From Oscillospiraceae bacterium (GTDB lineage: Bacteria > Bacillota > Clostridia > Oscillospirales > Acutalibacteraceae): DNA of 34,041 nt. Of this stretch, positions 7,193 through 14,881 are shown one piece after another. A program made the position numbers and the translations under genes. How positions within the stretch are numbered: the stretch's first letter is position 1; each line of letters opens with the position of its first letter. The stretch spans positions 1-34,041 of the forward strand of contig CADAVL010000006.1 of assembly GCA_902791335.1 (NCBI GenBank), read 5' to 3'. Under the pieces are notes generated by a model that was not told the DNA's origin, did no database searches, and was given only the letters and a program-made list of their open reading frames with translations.

Positions 7193-8069
7193 AAGAATAG
7201 TCGCTTTTCAACAGCACAATATTTTCAAAAGCGCCGGTATTCAGTATCGGCAAAAAACGGTTTCTTTCCAAAAACTCCTCAAAACTGCCTGCGTGAACGG
7301 TGGTAACGGCGCGCACGCCGGCATTCATGCAATCGCGCAAAGAGGAAAGCTCCGCCGAAGAACCGATCTCGTCGAACGCAATCATTTGCGGCGCCATGGC
7401 TCTTAGCGCGTTTTCAATTGCAGAGGGCTTGTCAGCGCCGGTGATTACATCGGTATTGCACCCAATATCCAGCCCCGGACAGCCGTGATACGCGGCCGCG
7501 ATCTCACCGCGGCAGTCAACGAGCGAAACCGTTTCTCCGTTGTCGGAGCAAAGCCTTACATAGTCGCGCAAAAGGGTGGTCTTGCCGGTGTGCGGCGCGC
7601 CGATAATTAAAAGGCCGCCCGTTTGAACCTCTGAAAAAATCTTCCTTGCAAAGCCTTTCACCTCGTGCGCGATACGAAGATTGATTGCCGTTACCTCCCT
7701 GAGCGCGTGCGTGCCGTCCGGCCGTAAAAAGGTGGTGCCGCAAACGCCTGCACGGTGGCCACCCGGCAGGGATAAATAGCCGAATGAAAGCTCTCTGTCG
7801 TGGCTGTAGACCGAGTGATTGCACAGCGCCAAAAGGCAGCCTTGCAGCTCGTCCTGCGACAAAGTAACCGAAAGCAGCGAGCGATTAAACGCCAGCGTCC
7901 CTTTTTCTAAAAAATAAAGGGTGTTTCCGGTCTTTATCACGACCGGACCCCCTGCGCGCATCCGAATTTCCGTGATTTTCCCGACGGTTTCGGACGTCAG
8001 CCTTTCTAAGGCATCCAAAAGCCTTGTCGGCAGCATTTTAAAAATTTTTTCCGGCGACATTTTTGTCAT
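7059..8069 (-). CDS. spoIIIAA: Stage III sporulation protein AA, P-loop ATPase
   Basis: This is an ATPase of the secretion/pilus-motor type that powers the SpoIIIA channel from the mother-cell cytoplasm. From ATG 8069 the protein has 336 residues. Walker A GAPHTGKTT is near residues 157-165 and Walker B MIAFDEIG near 229-236. A conserved YLSLPGGHRAGVCG motif lies before the P-loop. The family normally begins a few residues before KIFKMLPTRLLDAL, so start 8069 or 8060 fits best. AGGGGAG lies 2 and 11 bases from them; an in-frame ATG at 8129 adds 20 unlikely residues. The product is longer than the ~307 of Bacillus because the frame continues ~44 codons into spoIIIAB. No clear sigma-E promoter could be picked in the 270 bases upstream. 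Confidence 0.92.
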   Translation of the reverse strand: MTKMSPEKIFKMLPTRLLDALERLTSETVGKITEIRMRAGGPVVIKTGNTLYFLEKGTLAFNRSLLSVTLSQDELQGCLLALCNHSVYSHDRELSFGYLSLPGGHRAGVCGTTFLRPDGTHALREVTAINLRIAHEVKGFARKIFSEVQTGGLLIIGAPHTGKTTLLRDYVRLCSDNGETVSLVDCRGEIAAAYHGCPGLDIGCNTDVITGADKPSAIENALRAMAPQMIAFDEIGSSAELSSLRDCMNAGVRAVTTVHAGSFEEFLERNRFLPILNTGAFENIVLLKSDYSYEIRKVGEVLDSSIGCGDRGDRVNCVRSVEIRDALCEGSKAFLA

Positions 8070-8234
8070 TGCTCCCCTTTTCACAATTCCGTTTTTAAGC
8101 ACGCACGAAGCCTTGAAACCGAATCGCATTTTTTAAAAAGCAGTATTTTTGAAACAGTTTTTGTGGCTTCACTTTTTCTTCCCGCATTTTGCGGCCTCAA
8201 TAAAAACTTCTAATCTATCTTACGAACGGCGGCA

Positions 8235-8275
8235 AAAAAATAGAACCTGTCCGAAAAATTTTTCGGACAGGTTCT
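8235..8275 (-). terminator. Rho-independent terminator after the 8353-8850 lipoprotein gene
   Basis: A perfect 34-base palindrome (AGAACCTGTCCGAAAAA and its complement, 8242-8275) is followed on the minus strand by A and seven T (8241-8234). It isolates the spoIIIA operon from transcription coming from the lipoprotein gene. Confidence 0.85.
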
Positions 8276-8352
8276 GCACATTACCGGATATTTTATTTTG
8301 AATTTGATTGCCGCGGCTTCTTTGACGGATTCCGATTTCGCAGTGACGGATT

Positions 8353-8850
8353 TTATTCCGCAGTACCGAGTATTTTCTCCAGTATTTTGGCAAGCTCGTT
8401 TGTAAATTCCTCTAAATCCTCCGGCGAGTTCTCAAGCTCATTTGTAACCTTCTCCGCGCGCTTTGACCATTCCTCGCTTTCCTTTTCAAGCTTTTCATAT
8501 TCCGCAACAACCCCGGGGTCGGACGAATTGCTCATATATTTCGGCAAAAAGGCTAAATAGCGATCCACCCATTTTTCGTAGTCTTTTAAAAAGGTGCGCC
8601 ATTCGGCGGTGGTACTTTTTTTCGATGTTGCTTCGCTTTTTTTCGATGTTGCTTCGCTTTTTTTCGATGTTGTTTTGTCTGCCTTTGCGTTTTTTGCGGC
8701 AGACTCGCTGCTTTGAGTTGCCGCAGATTTTGAAACGGTTGAATTACTTGCCTTCGGCGCACTGCCGCTGTTTTTATTTCCGCAAGCAGCAAGACTTGCT
8801 GCCAAACCGATTGCAAGCAGCGCTGAAATTACTCTTTTTGTTTTTTCCAT
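8353..8850 (-). CDS. Small predicted lipoprotein with Ser/Lys repeats and a helical C-terminal domain
   Basis: The 165-residue product has a signal peptide ending in lipobox LAAC (Cys about residue 23), so a surface lipid anchor is expected. Residues about 24-82 form a Ser/Ala/Lys/Thr-rich, probably disordered stalk containing near-identical SKKSEAT heptads. Residues about 84-165 are charged and helical (EWRTFLKDYEKWVDRYLAFL to ELAKILEKIL), resembling small lipoproteins such as DUF6591-type proteins, though this is only resemblance. An AGGAGA site precedes the start. The gene is monocistronic, with a near-consensus promoter upstream and a strong terminator downstream. It is divergent from an XRE regulator that may control it. 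Confidence 0.8.
   Translation of the reverse strand: MEKTKRVISALLAIGLAASLAACGNKNSGSAPKASNSTVSKSAATQSSESAAKNAKADKTTSKKSEATSKKSEATSKKSTTAEWRTFLKDYEKWVDRYLAFLPKYMSNSSDPGVVAEYEKLEKESEEWSKRAEKVTNELENSPEDLEEFTNELAKILEKILGTAE
8621..8683. repeat. 21-bp tandem repeat within the lipoprotein gene (about 2.5 copies)
   Basis: The units 8621-8641 and 8642-8662 are identical (TTCGATGTTGCTTCGCTTTTT on plus has 21 bases, i.e. TTCGATGTTGCTTCGC plus five T). A third unit at 8663 keeps only its first ten bases. In the gene they encode the heptad SKKSEAT. Exact identity at the DNA level suggests recent slippage and possible length variation among strains. Confidence 0.85.
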
Positions 8851-8934
8851 CTTTCATTCTCCTCTTCCTAAACCGACAGATTTTTATCTGTCAGTCAATC
8901 CGGCAGATTATTTTTTGGCCGGACTGTTAAAAAT

Positions 8935-8963
8935 ATTGTAACACATAAGTATTCAAATGTCAA
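8935..8963 (-). promoter_or_regulatory. Near-consensus sigma-A promoter for the 8353-8850 lipoprotein gene
   Basis: On the minus strand TTGACA (8963-8958), a spacer of exactly 17 bases and TACAAT (8940-8935) are seen. Transcription would start near 8928, giving a leader of about 80 bases. The spacer and -35 overlap the paired direct repeats described separately. Confidence 0.8.
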
Positions 8964-8976
8964 CATATGTGTTCAA
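8943..8976. promoter_or_regulatory. Candidate operator: two direct repeats 20 bp apart, overlapping a promoter
   Basis: Repeats ACATAAGTATTCAA (8943-8956) and ACATATGTGTTCAA (8963-8976) share the consensus ACATAWGTRTTCAA with one 20-base period, i.e. about two helical turns. The first sits in the spacer of the lipoprotein promoter. The second covers its -35 edge and lies where a -35 for the divergent XRE gene would be (TTCAAT 8972, then TACAAT 8996-9001). An outer AACACATA...TATGTGTT inverted repeat (8940-8973) overlaps them. The adjacent XRE protein is the obvious candidate ligand, by inference only. Confidence 0.5.
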
Positions 8977-9022
8977 TAGTTTCATAATCGCGAATTACAA
9001 TAGGATTGAGGTGACAAAAACC

Positions 9023-9256
9023 ATGTATATTCCAACGCTGAGCGCCCAAAAGGTCGGAGAAACGATTTCCTATTACAGAAAGAAAAAAGGTATGTCGCAG
9101 GAGGTATTAAGCGGTCTTGCCGACATCGGTCGCAGTCATTTAAGCGCCATTGAACGCGGCGAACGCAAACCGACGCTTGAAACCTTTTATCGCATTTGTG
9201 TGGCCATGGACGAAAAAATGAGTACCGTGGTCAAGCGGTTGGAGGAGTCGCTTTAG
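9023..9256 (+). CDS. Small XRE-family helix-turn-helix regulator
   Basis: The product has 77 residues and is essentially a single HTH domain. QKVGETISYYRKKKGMSQEVLSGL contains helices 1-2, SHLSAIERGERKPTLETFYRI contains the recognition helix and helix 4, and a short tail follows. The start at ATG 9023 is chosen because GAGGTG lies nine bases before it and the residues match the usual start of such domains; the frame is open to 8957 but without family similarity. It reads divergently from the small lipoprotein gene and shares with it a region holding two direct repeats, so autoregulation and control of the lipoprotein are plausible. The bidirectional hairpin at 9401-9437 would terminate it. 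Confidence 0.85.
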   Translation: MYIPTLSAQKVGETISYYRKKKGMSQEVLSGLADIGRSHLSAIERGERKPTLETFYRICVAMDEKMSTVVKRLEESL

Positions 9257-9340
9257 CCCGACGTTCTTTCGATTGGTTTTTAACCATTATTGTCTGCCCC
9301 CACGGACGCCCACGGTTTTTACCGTTTGTTTTTTCGCGCA

Positions 9341-9368
9341 AAAAAAACGCCGCACTTTGCGAGCGGCG
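9341..9368 (-). terminator. Second rho-independent terminator for the ispH/rpsA transcript
   Basis: On the minus strand CGCCGC (9368-9363), a nine-base loop and GCGGCG (9353-9348) are followed by eight T. It lies downstream of the bidirectional hairpin at 9401-9437, so the ispH/rpsA operon has tandem terminators. Confidence 0.75.
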
Positions 9369-9400
9369 CTGTCAAAAAAATATATTTCAAAGAAAAACGA

Positions 9401-9441
9401 AAAGCAGCTGCACTCAAAATTTAAGTGCAACTGCTTTTTTT
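9401..9441. terminator. Bidirectional terminator between the XRE gene and ispH/rpsA
   Basis: AAAGCAGCTGCACT (9401-9414) pairs with AGTGCAACTGCTTT (9424-9437) with a single mismatch and a nine-base loop. On plus it is followed by TTTTTTT-like sequence (ending the XRE gene). On minus it is followed by TTTTCGTTTTTC (ending ispH/rpsA). Confidence 0.8.
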
Positions 9442-9467
9442 AAAAAATTTTAAGGATTTGCCGAAGA

Positions 9468-11492
9468 TTATTCGGCAGCTTCTTCAGCCGGAGCTTCAGT
9501 GGCTTCTTCGGCCGGAGCCTCAGTGGATTCTTCAACCGGTGCAGCTGTTTCATCTTCTTCGGGCAGCAATGCGCGGATTGAAAGGCTTACGCGCTTTGCG
9601 TCAAAGTCGATGTTGATGATCTGTGCGTCAACCTCTTCACCGATAGAAAGTACATCCTGCGGCTTTTCAATGCGGCGGTTGGCAATCTGAGAAATGTGGA
9701 TCAGACCGTCGATGCCCGGAATAATGCGGGCAAAAGCGCCGTAGCTGGTCATGCTGATAATGGTGACCTTGCAAACAGTGCCGACCGGATATTTTGCCTT
9801 GAGGATCTCCCACGGATTGTCCTCGGCCTTTTTGTAGCCCAGGGAAATTTTTCTCTTTTCGGTGTCGATACCCTTTACATAAACTTCAACGGTATCGCCG
9901 ACGTTCACAACCTCGCTCGGGTGCTTTACGCGAACCCAGGAAAGCTCGGAAATGTGGATCATGCCGTCCACGCCGCCGAGATCGACGAATGCGCCGTAAT
10001 TGGTTAAGGATTTTACAACGCCGGTGTATGTTTTACCCTCTTCAACAGTTTCCCAGAATTTATCCTGGAGGGCTTTTTTCTGCTCCTGCAAAACAGAGCG
10101 AATGGAACCGATTGCGCGATGACCGCGGCCGATCTCGATAATGCGGAAGGATGCGGTAGTACCCTTTAGATCTTCCAAAGATTCCGCACGGGTCAAAGTG
10201 GCCTGAGATGCCGGAATGAATACGCGCATTCCTTCGTATGTAGCGACAACGCCGCCCTTTACAATCTCGGTTACCTTTCCTTCGATAATCTCGTTGTTTT
10301 CCTTTGCTTCAACGATCTTATCCCATCCTGCTATGGAATCAAAACGACGCTTGGAAAGCATGATGGTGCCCTCCTGATCGTTTGTTCGCATGATAATCAA
10401 ATCAAGTACATCGCCCACATGAACGGCTTCTTCAAGGTTCACGTTCGGGTCATAGGAATACTCCTCGGCCTTTACGATACCGGTGTACTTTCTGCCGATG
10501 TCTACCTTGATCTCCTGTGCGTTCACGGAAAGTACGGTACCTTTGACCTTTTGGTCGTTGTTGAGCGTGCTTAAAGAAGCTTCAAGTGCTTCTTCAAACG
10601 ACATGTCATCGGAAATTGCTGCATTGTCTGCGACAGAGTTTGTGTTCTCAGTCATGGTTTGTTGGACCTCCTTTATTATACCTGCGGGTGTGGAAGCACC
10701 CGCAACAATTCCCACAGTAGAAGCGCCGCGGTACATTTCGCAGCAAAGCTCATCTTTTGTTTCCACAAGATAAGTGCGCTTACACAGTGCCGAGCAGACT
10801 TCTTTAAGCTTTTTGGTGTTCGAGCTGTGTCTGCCGCCAACAACGATCATTACATCGGATTGTTCGGCAAGCTTTGCGGCCTCAAGCTGTCGATGGGAAG
10901 TTGCATTACATATTGTATCAAAAATTATTCCGTTTGTACATACCTTTTTGAAAGTTTTTTGACATTTTACCCATAATTCTGCATGAAAGGTGGTTTGCGC
11001 CACCATGGTAACAGCAGAATTTTCCTGCATTTGGTTATTTTTGAGCAATTTTACCAATTCTTCTTCGGTGGAAAAAACGAAGGACGGCCCTTCGCAGTGA
11101 CCGCGAATGCCCAAAACCTCGGAATGCTCGGGGTCGCCGGCGATCAAAACCGTGCGTCCCGATCGGGACGCCTCGGCCACAATGCCGTGAATCTTGGCAA
11201 CGAACGGGCAGGTGGCGTTATATACCTTGGAGCAACACTGTTCGGCACGCTCCTCCACCGCTTTGGGCACGCCGTGCGAGCGAATAACCAAAACCTCGTC
11301 GGGCTTTACGTCCTCCGGCTTTTCCACGGTTCTGACGCCCTGCTTTTCGAGCGCGCTCACAAGCTGTTTATTGTGAATGATCGGCCCCAAAGTGCAGACC
11401 TTTTGTCCTTTATTTACAAGCTCCTCCACGGTGGTGACCGCGCGGTTTACGCCAAAGCAAAAACCGGCAAGCTTTGCGACCGTTACCTGCAA
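9468..11492 (-). CDS. ispH-rpsA: Fused HMBPP reductase (IspH) and ribosomal protein S1
   Basis: This is a single chain of about 674 residues. Residues ~1-285 are IspH, the 4Fe-4S enzyme making IPP and DMAPP from HMBPP in the last MEP-pathway step. The cluster cysteines appear in [20 protein letters not shown] and [11 protein letters not shown], with the substrate-site GDPEHSEV and AQTTFH. Residues ~310-645 carry four S1 RNA-binding domains (for example [19 protein letters not shown] and [14 protein letters not shown]). The tail is a Glu/Ala/Pro repeat (EEATEAPA). Such fusions are known in Clostridia. The TTG at 11492 is preferred as start: GGGAG lies eight bases upstream and it gives [15 protein letters not shown] like other IspH; an ATG at 11507 adds five residues. 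It overlaps the plsC end and closes a cmk-plsC-ispH operon. Confidence 0.95.
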   Translation of the reverse strand: MQVTVAKLAGFCFGVNRAVTTVEELVNKGQKVCTLGPIIHNKQLVSALEKQGVRTVEKPEDVKPDEVLVIRSHGVPKAVEERAEQCCSKVYNATCPFVAKIHGIVAEASRSGRTVLIAGDPEHSEVLGIRGHCEGPSFVFSTEEELVKLLKNNQMQENSAVTMVAQTTFHAELWVKCQKTFKKVCTNGIIFDTICNATSHRQLEAAKLAEQSDVMIVVGGRHSSNTKKLKEVCSALCKRTYLVETKDELCCEMYRGASTVGIVAGASTPAGIIKEVQQTMTENTNSVADNAAISDDMSFEEALEASLSTLNNDQKVKGTVLSVNAQEIKVDIGRKYTGIVKAEEYSYDPNVNLEEAVHVGDVLDLIIMRTNDQEGTIMLSKRRFDSIAGWDKIVEAKENNEIIEGKVTEIVKGGVVATYEGMRVFIPASQATLTRAESLEDLKGTTASFRIIEIGRGHRAIGSIRSVLQEQKKALQDKFWETVEEGKTYTGVVKSLTNYGAFVDLGGVDGMIHISELSWVRVKHPSEVVNVGDTVEVYVKGIDTEKRKISLGYKKAEDNPWEILKAKYPVGTVCKVTIISMTSYGAFARIIPGIDGLIHISQIANRRIEKPQDVLSIGEEVDAQIINIDFDAKRVSLSIRALLPEEDETAAPVEESTEAPAEEATEAPAEEAAE

Positions 11493-12091
11493 TGTCCCAT
11501 CTCCCACTGTTTTGTAATATTGTCCATGATCATGGAAGAAACGCGGCGAAGCTCTGCGCGGTTGTTTTCTTCCATTCGAAGCGCTTCGGGAGGAATTGCG
11601 GGACCGATGTTTACCGTGACCCTTTTAAAGAGCTTCAATTTTCCCTCGTAATAGATCGAAACCGGCAAAACCGGTGCGCCGGAACCTGCCGCGATCACAG
11701 CCACGCCGCTTTTGGCTTTGTGCGGACGGCCATCGCGGCTTCTGGTGCCTTCGGGAAAAATGCCCATCACACCGCCGCTTTGCAAAATTTTCTCCGCAGT
11801 GTGAATGGCGGAAATACCGCCGGTGCCTGTACCTCTGGCAACCGGGAAAGCGCCCATGGCCTTTACAAACCACGCGCCCTTACCGGAAAACAGCTCTTCC
11901 TTTGCCATAAAGCGGATTTTTTGCGGAAAGATCGTAACCAAAAAGGCGACGTCCATAAAATGTGTATGGTTGCAGCAAAGAATATAGCCGCCGTCGGACG
12001 GAATATTTTCGCGGCCGACCACCCGAATGCGATAAATAAGATGCATGATCGCGCCGCCGAAGTGCTTTATAAATCCGTAGAATTTACCCAT
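11483..12091 (-). CDS. plsC: 1-acyl-sn-glycerol-3-phosphate acyltransferase
   Basis: The 202-residue protein carries the acyltransferase motifs in order: NHTHFMD (the HX4D catalytic motif, about residues 42-47), the FPEGTRSRDG block near residue 115, and VLPVSIYY after it. It transfers an acyl chain to the sn-2 position of lysophosphatidic acid to form phosphatidic acid at the membrane. The N-terminus (FIKHFGGAIMHLIYRI) is amphipathic and may dock to membrane. The ATG at 12091 is 15 bases from the AAAGGAG at the cmk end, longer than usual. An internal ATG before HLIYRIRV is the alternative. The operon order cmk-plsC-ispH/rpsA is conserved in Clostridia. Confidence 0.93.
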   Translation of the reverse strand: MGKFYGFIKHFGGAIMHLIYRIRVVGRENIPSDGGYILCCNHTHFMDVAFLVTIFPQKIRFMAKEELFSGKGAWFVKAMGAFPVARGTGTGGISAIHTAEKILQSGGVMGIFPEGTRSRDGRPHKAKSGVAVIAAGSGAPVLPVSIYYEGKLKLFKRVTVNIGPAIPPEALRMEENNRAELRRVSSMIMDNITKQWEMGHCR

Positions 12092-12101
12092 TTTTTATCG
12101 G

Positions 12102-12779
12102 TCATTCTCCTTTGTTGAGGTTTTGAAGAATTACATCGCTCAGCTGCTTTACCGATTGTTCTAAGGTGTTGCCGGTGGTGTTGACCAAAATGGCATCCTC
12201 CGCCGGCTTTAAAGGTGCAATGGCGCGGTGGCTGTCGTCGTAATCGCGCTTTTTAATGTCTGCCAAAACCGTTTCATAATCGGCCGATTGCCCCCTTTGG
12301 AGCATTTCTTCATAGCGCCTTTGTGCGCGATCCTCCGCGTCGGCGGTGAGAAAGATTTTCAAAGTAGCGTTCGGCAGCACCACCGTGCCGATGTCGCGGC
12401 CGTCCATGATCACGTTATGCTCGGCGGCAATTTTCCGCTGCAGGCTCAGTAAATAGGCGCGAACCTCCGGCCGTGCCGAATATTTTGAAGCAAGCATGGA
12501 CACCTCGGCCGTGCGAATTTCGCCCGAAACGTCGCGGTCGTTCAAAAAAACGTGCTGCTCGCCGTCAATAAACTCCAGGCGAATATCGGTATTATGAAGC
12601 GCCGATTCAATTTTTGGGGTTTCCTCCGGGGCGATTTTTTGCTGATTTAAGGTGAGTGCAATGGAGCGGTACAGCGCGCCGGTGTCTACATAAATATATC
12701 CGAGCGCGGCGCTCACCTTTCTTGAAATGGTGCTTTTGCCCGCGCCGGCAGGACCGTCGATTGCAATGGAAATACTCAT
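12102..12779 (-). CDS. cmk: Cytidylate kinase
   Basis: At 225 residues it has the usual length. It phosphorylates CMP and dCMP to the diphosphates with ATP. The P-loop GPAGAGKST (about residues 9-17) is followed by YIYVDTGALYRSIAL, the nucleoside-binding DGRDIGTVVLPNA (about 130-142) and the LID-type RRYEEMLQRG and DYDDSHRAIAPL segments. It starts at ATG 12779, with AGGAAGG about ten bases upstream, and stops 10 bases before plsC. The 96 bases between this gene and the flavoprotein gene include a CGCCCG/CGGGCG hairpin (about 12831-12850) and a second hairpin-forming motif (12797-12833). Confidence 0.95.
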   Translation of the reverse strand: MSISIAIDGPAGAGKSTISRKVSAALGYIYVDTGALYRSIALTLNQQKIAPEETPKIESALHNTDIRLEFIDGEQHVFLNDRDVSGEIRTAEVSMLASKYSARPEVRAYLLSLQRKIAAEHNVIMDGRDIGTVVLPNATLKIFLTADAEDRAQRRYEEMLQRGQSADYETVLADIKKRDYDDSHRAIAPLKPAEDAILVNTTGNTLEQSVKQLSDVILQNLNKGE

Positions 12780-12875
12780 ATTATGTCTACCTTCCTATTC
12801 GGCTTGAGCCGGGATAATGGAACCCGTCACGCCCGAAACTTTCCGGGCGCCAAACCGTATTTTATAAAATATAAC

Positions 12876-14114
12876 TCATTCAGTATAGCACATTACGGAT
12901 TTTGCGGCAAGGTGTCCTGTGGAAAATGCGATCTGAAGATTAAAACCGCCGGTATACGCGTCGAGATCCAGGAGTTCTCCGGCAAAATAAAGCCCTTTTA
13001 TCAGCTTTGACTGCATGGTGGAGGGATCAACCTCCGAAAGCTTTACGCCGCCCGAAGTGACAATGGCCTCTTCCACGGGCCGCGCCGCCGTAATATGCAC
13101 CGTCAGCCCTTTGAAAAGGTGCAACAGCTTTTGCCGTTCACCTTTTGTGATCTCGTTCACCTTTTCGTGCGGTGAAATACCGCTGAGCCGCACAAAAACC
13201 GAAATCATTTTCCGCGGCAGCAGCTCGTCCAGCGCGTTTTGGAAATCCTTGTTGCAGAATTTTGCAAAATCCTTTAAAAGCCGTGCGTCCAACGCCTGCG
13301 CATCCAGTGCCGGTTTGAGGTCGATCACCGCCGTATACGGCACCGCGCCCAGCTTTCTCATGTGCGCCGAGGCGCTCAAAACCAAGGGGCCGGTCAGGCC
13401 GAAATGGGTGAACAACAGCTCGCCGAAATCCTTATAGATCGGCTTTTTGCGCCCTTCTTCAAAAACGGTGAGGGTCACATTTTTAAGCGACAGCCCCTGA
13501 AGCTGTTCGCAAAAGCCCTCGTGCGCAACCAGCGGCACCAAAGACGGGCGCAGTGCGGTAATTGTATGCCCCAATTTTTCCGCTATGCGATAGCCGTCCC
13601 CCGTGGAGCCGGTAGCCGGATAAGAAAGTCCGCCGGTTGCAAGCAGCACCGCGTCGGTTTCAATTTTGCGGCCGCCTTTTGTAAGCACCGCGCAGGCCTT
13701 GCCGTTTTCGCACAAAATCTCCGCCGCGGCATCGTGAATTATTTCCGCGCCCTTTGCATAGCGCGTGAGCGCGTCCACAATATCCACCGCCTTGTCCGAC
13801 TGCGGAAAAACGCGGTTGCCGCGCTCGGTCTTTAAAGGAACGCCTAAATCTTCAAAAAGCGCCATCACGTCCTGCGGGCCGAAATCGGAAAAAGCGGAAT
13901 AGAGAAATCGGCCGCCGTTCGGCACCGACGAAATCAGTCCGTCAAGCGAGGTATTATTGGTTAAATTACAGCGCCCCTTTCCGGTGATCATCACCTTGCG
14001 AAGCGGACGCGGCATGGGTTCCAGCACCGTGACCGCAAGGCCTTCATTTACCGCCGTTCCGGCCGCCATCATGCCTGCGGCACCGCCGCCGATCACCGTC
14101 AGATGTTTTTTCGT
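12876..14114 (-). CDS. NAD(P)/FAD-dependent oxidoreductase, HI0933/YhiN/BaiN family, probable ACG start
   Basis: The 412-residue core is a BaiN/HI0933-type flavoprotein. Its Rossmann FAD motif LTVIGGGAAGMMAAGTAV sits at the very N-terminus. GKGRCNLTNN follows at about 45-54, then VLLATGGLSYPATGSTGDGYRIA in the middle (given here as VLLATGGLSYPATGSTGDG), and TGGFNLQIAFSTGHLAA near the end. The true substrate is uncertain; members have been assigned bile-acid or aminoacetone chemistry. Homologues usually start about six residues before VIGGG, and at that place the gene has ACG (14114) exactly eight bases after a perfect AGGAG. No ATG, GTG or TTG is there. The next in-frame candidate, TTG 14243 with AAGGA, would add 43 residues unlike the family. 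It precedes cmk, as in many Clostridia. Confidence 0.85.
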   Translation of the reverse strand, partial: TKKHLTVIGGGAAGMMAAGTAVNEGLAVTVLEPMPRPLRKVMITGKGRCNLTNNTSLDGLISSVPNGGRFLYSAFSDFGPQDVMALFEDLGVPLKTERGNRVFPQSDKAVDIVDALTRYAKGAEIIHDAAAEILCENGKACAVLTKGGRKIETDAVLLATGGLSYPATGSTGDGYRIAEKLGHTITALRPSLVPLVAHEGFCEQLQGLSLKNVTLTVFEEGRKKPIYKDFGELLFTHFGLTGPLVLSASAHMRKLGAVPYTAVIDLKPALDAQALDARLLKDFAKFCNKDFQNALDELLPRKMISVFVRLSGISPHEKVNEITKGERQKLLHLFKGLTVHITAARPVEEAIVTSGGVKLSEVDPSTMQSKLIKGLYFAGELLDLDAYTGGFNLQIAFSTGHLAAKSVMCYTE

Positions 14115-14319
14115 ATTGATCGCTCCTATATATTTTCTGTTTTTTGAATTTTCGAAAAGACTCCGATTTTGCGGTTGACGAATGCCGATACAAAATTGCG
14201 GCAATCCATTCGCAGTTACCAAATTACCACTGTCGAATTGCAATACTGTCCTTTTTTGCCGACTGTGAAGACCGAAGCGCGCGCCGCATTGTTTTGCAAG
14301 GCACTTTCTTTTGTCCTTT

Positions 14320-14847
14320 TTATCGGAACATTTTGGACATTTTCGGGTGAAGTTTTATAATGTACGCCGTTAAAACTCTGGTTACACCGATATCGTAAAT
14401 ATAGAAAACAATATTTCCGGCCACCAGCATTGCCGGTGCCAAAAATTGGCCGAGCAAGCCGTCGTCGTCAAACGGAATGCCGAAAATATACACCACAACA
14501 AAATAGCAAAGAATCATGGCGGCGGAAAACACCGCCTGCTTGATGAAATGCTCCAAAAAGCCTTTGAAATGCTGTTCGATCACGCCTTTTAAAATAACGT
14601 AATAACCAAAAAATCCGGCAAACAGCGTTGCCGATTCCTTTTCGCAAAGTATCAAGGTCACAATCGCGCAGGCGATATAAGATAAAAATGCCCATTTGCG
14701 GCCGATCTCAATAGAAATCACCGCAAAAACAATACCGGCAAGCGCCGGTACCGCGTATGTAAAGTAAGGAAAATATGCCACCAACATGATTACAACCGCC
14801 ATGGCACTTAAAACACCGCCGAGCGCTATTTTTCCGCTTTTCTTCAT
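14320..14847 (-). CDS. Integral membrane protein resembling ECF-transporter S components
   Basis: The 175-residue product begins MKKSGKIALGGVLSAMAVVIML and has about five hydrophobic segments. A cluster VPALAGIVFAVISIEIGRKWAF follows the first helix and a long last pair surrounds FGIPFDDDGLLGQFLAPAML. The GVLSAMAVVIM opening and overall size recall substrate-binding S components of energy-coupling-factor transporters, but no ligand can be assigned and this is only resemblance. It has an AAAGGA site 11 bases before the ATG. Its start lies 34 bases after the J-domain gene stop, so it may be the last gene of that operon. The 205 bases downstream (14115-14319) show no gene. Confidence 0.7.
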   Translation of the reverse strand: MKKSGKIALGGVLSAMAVVIMLVAYFPYFTYAVPALAGIVFAVISIEIGRKWAFLSYIACAIVTLILCEKESATLFAGFFGYYVILKGVIEQHFKGFLEHFIKQAVFSAAMILCYFVVVYIFGIPFDDDGLLGQFLAPAMLVAGNIVFYIYDIGVTRVLTAYIIKLHPKMSKMFR

Positions 14848-14881
14848 GGTGCAAATTTTCCTTTCTAAAAAAACTTTATAT

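Noticed and set aside
8242..8275. Perfect 34-bp palindrome considered as a recombination or operator site
   Set aside because: On the minus strand it is directly followed by a seven-T run and lies after a stop codon, so a terminator explains it.
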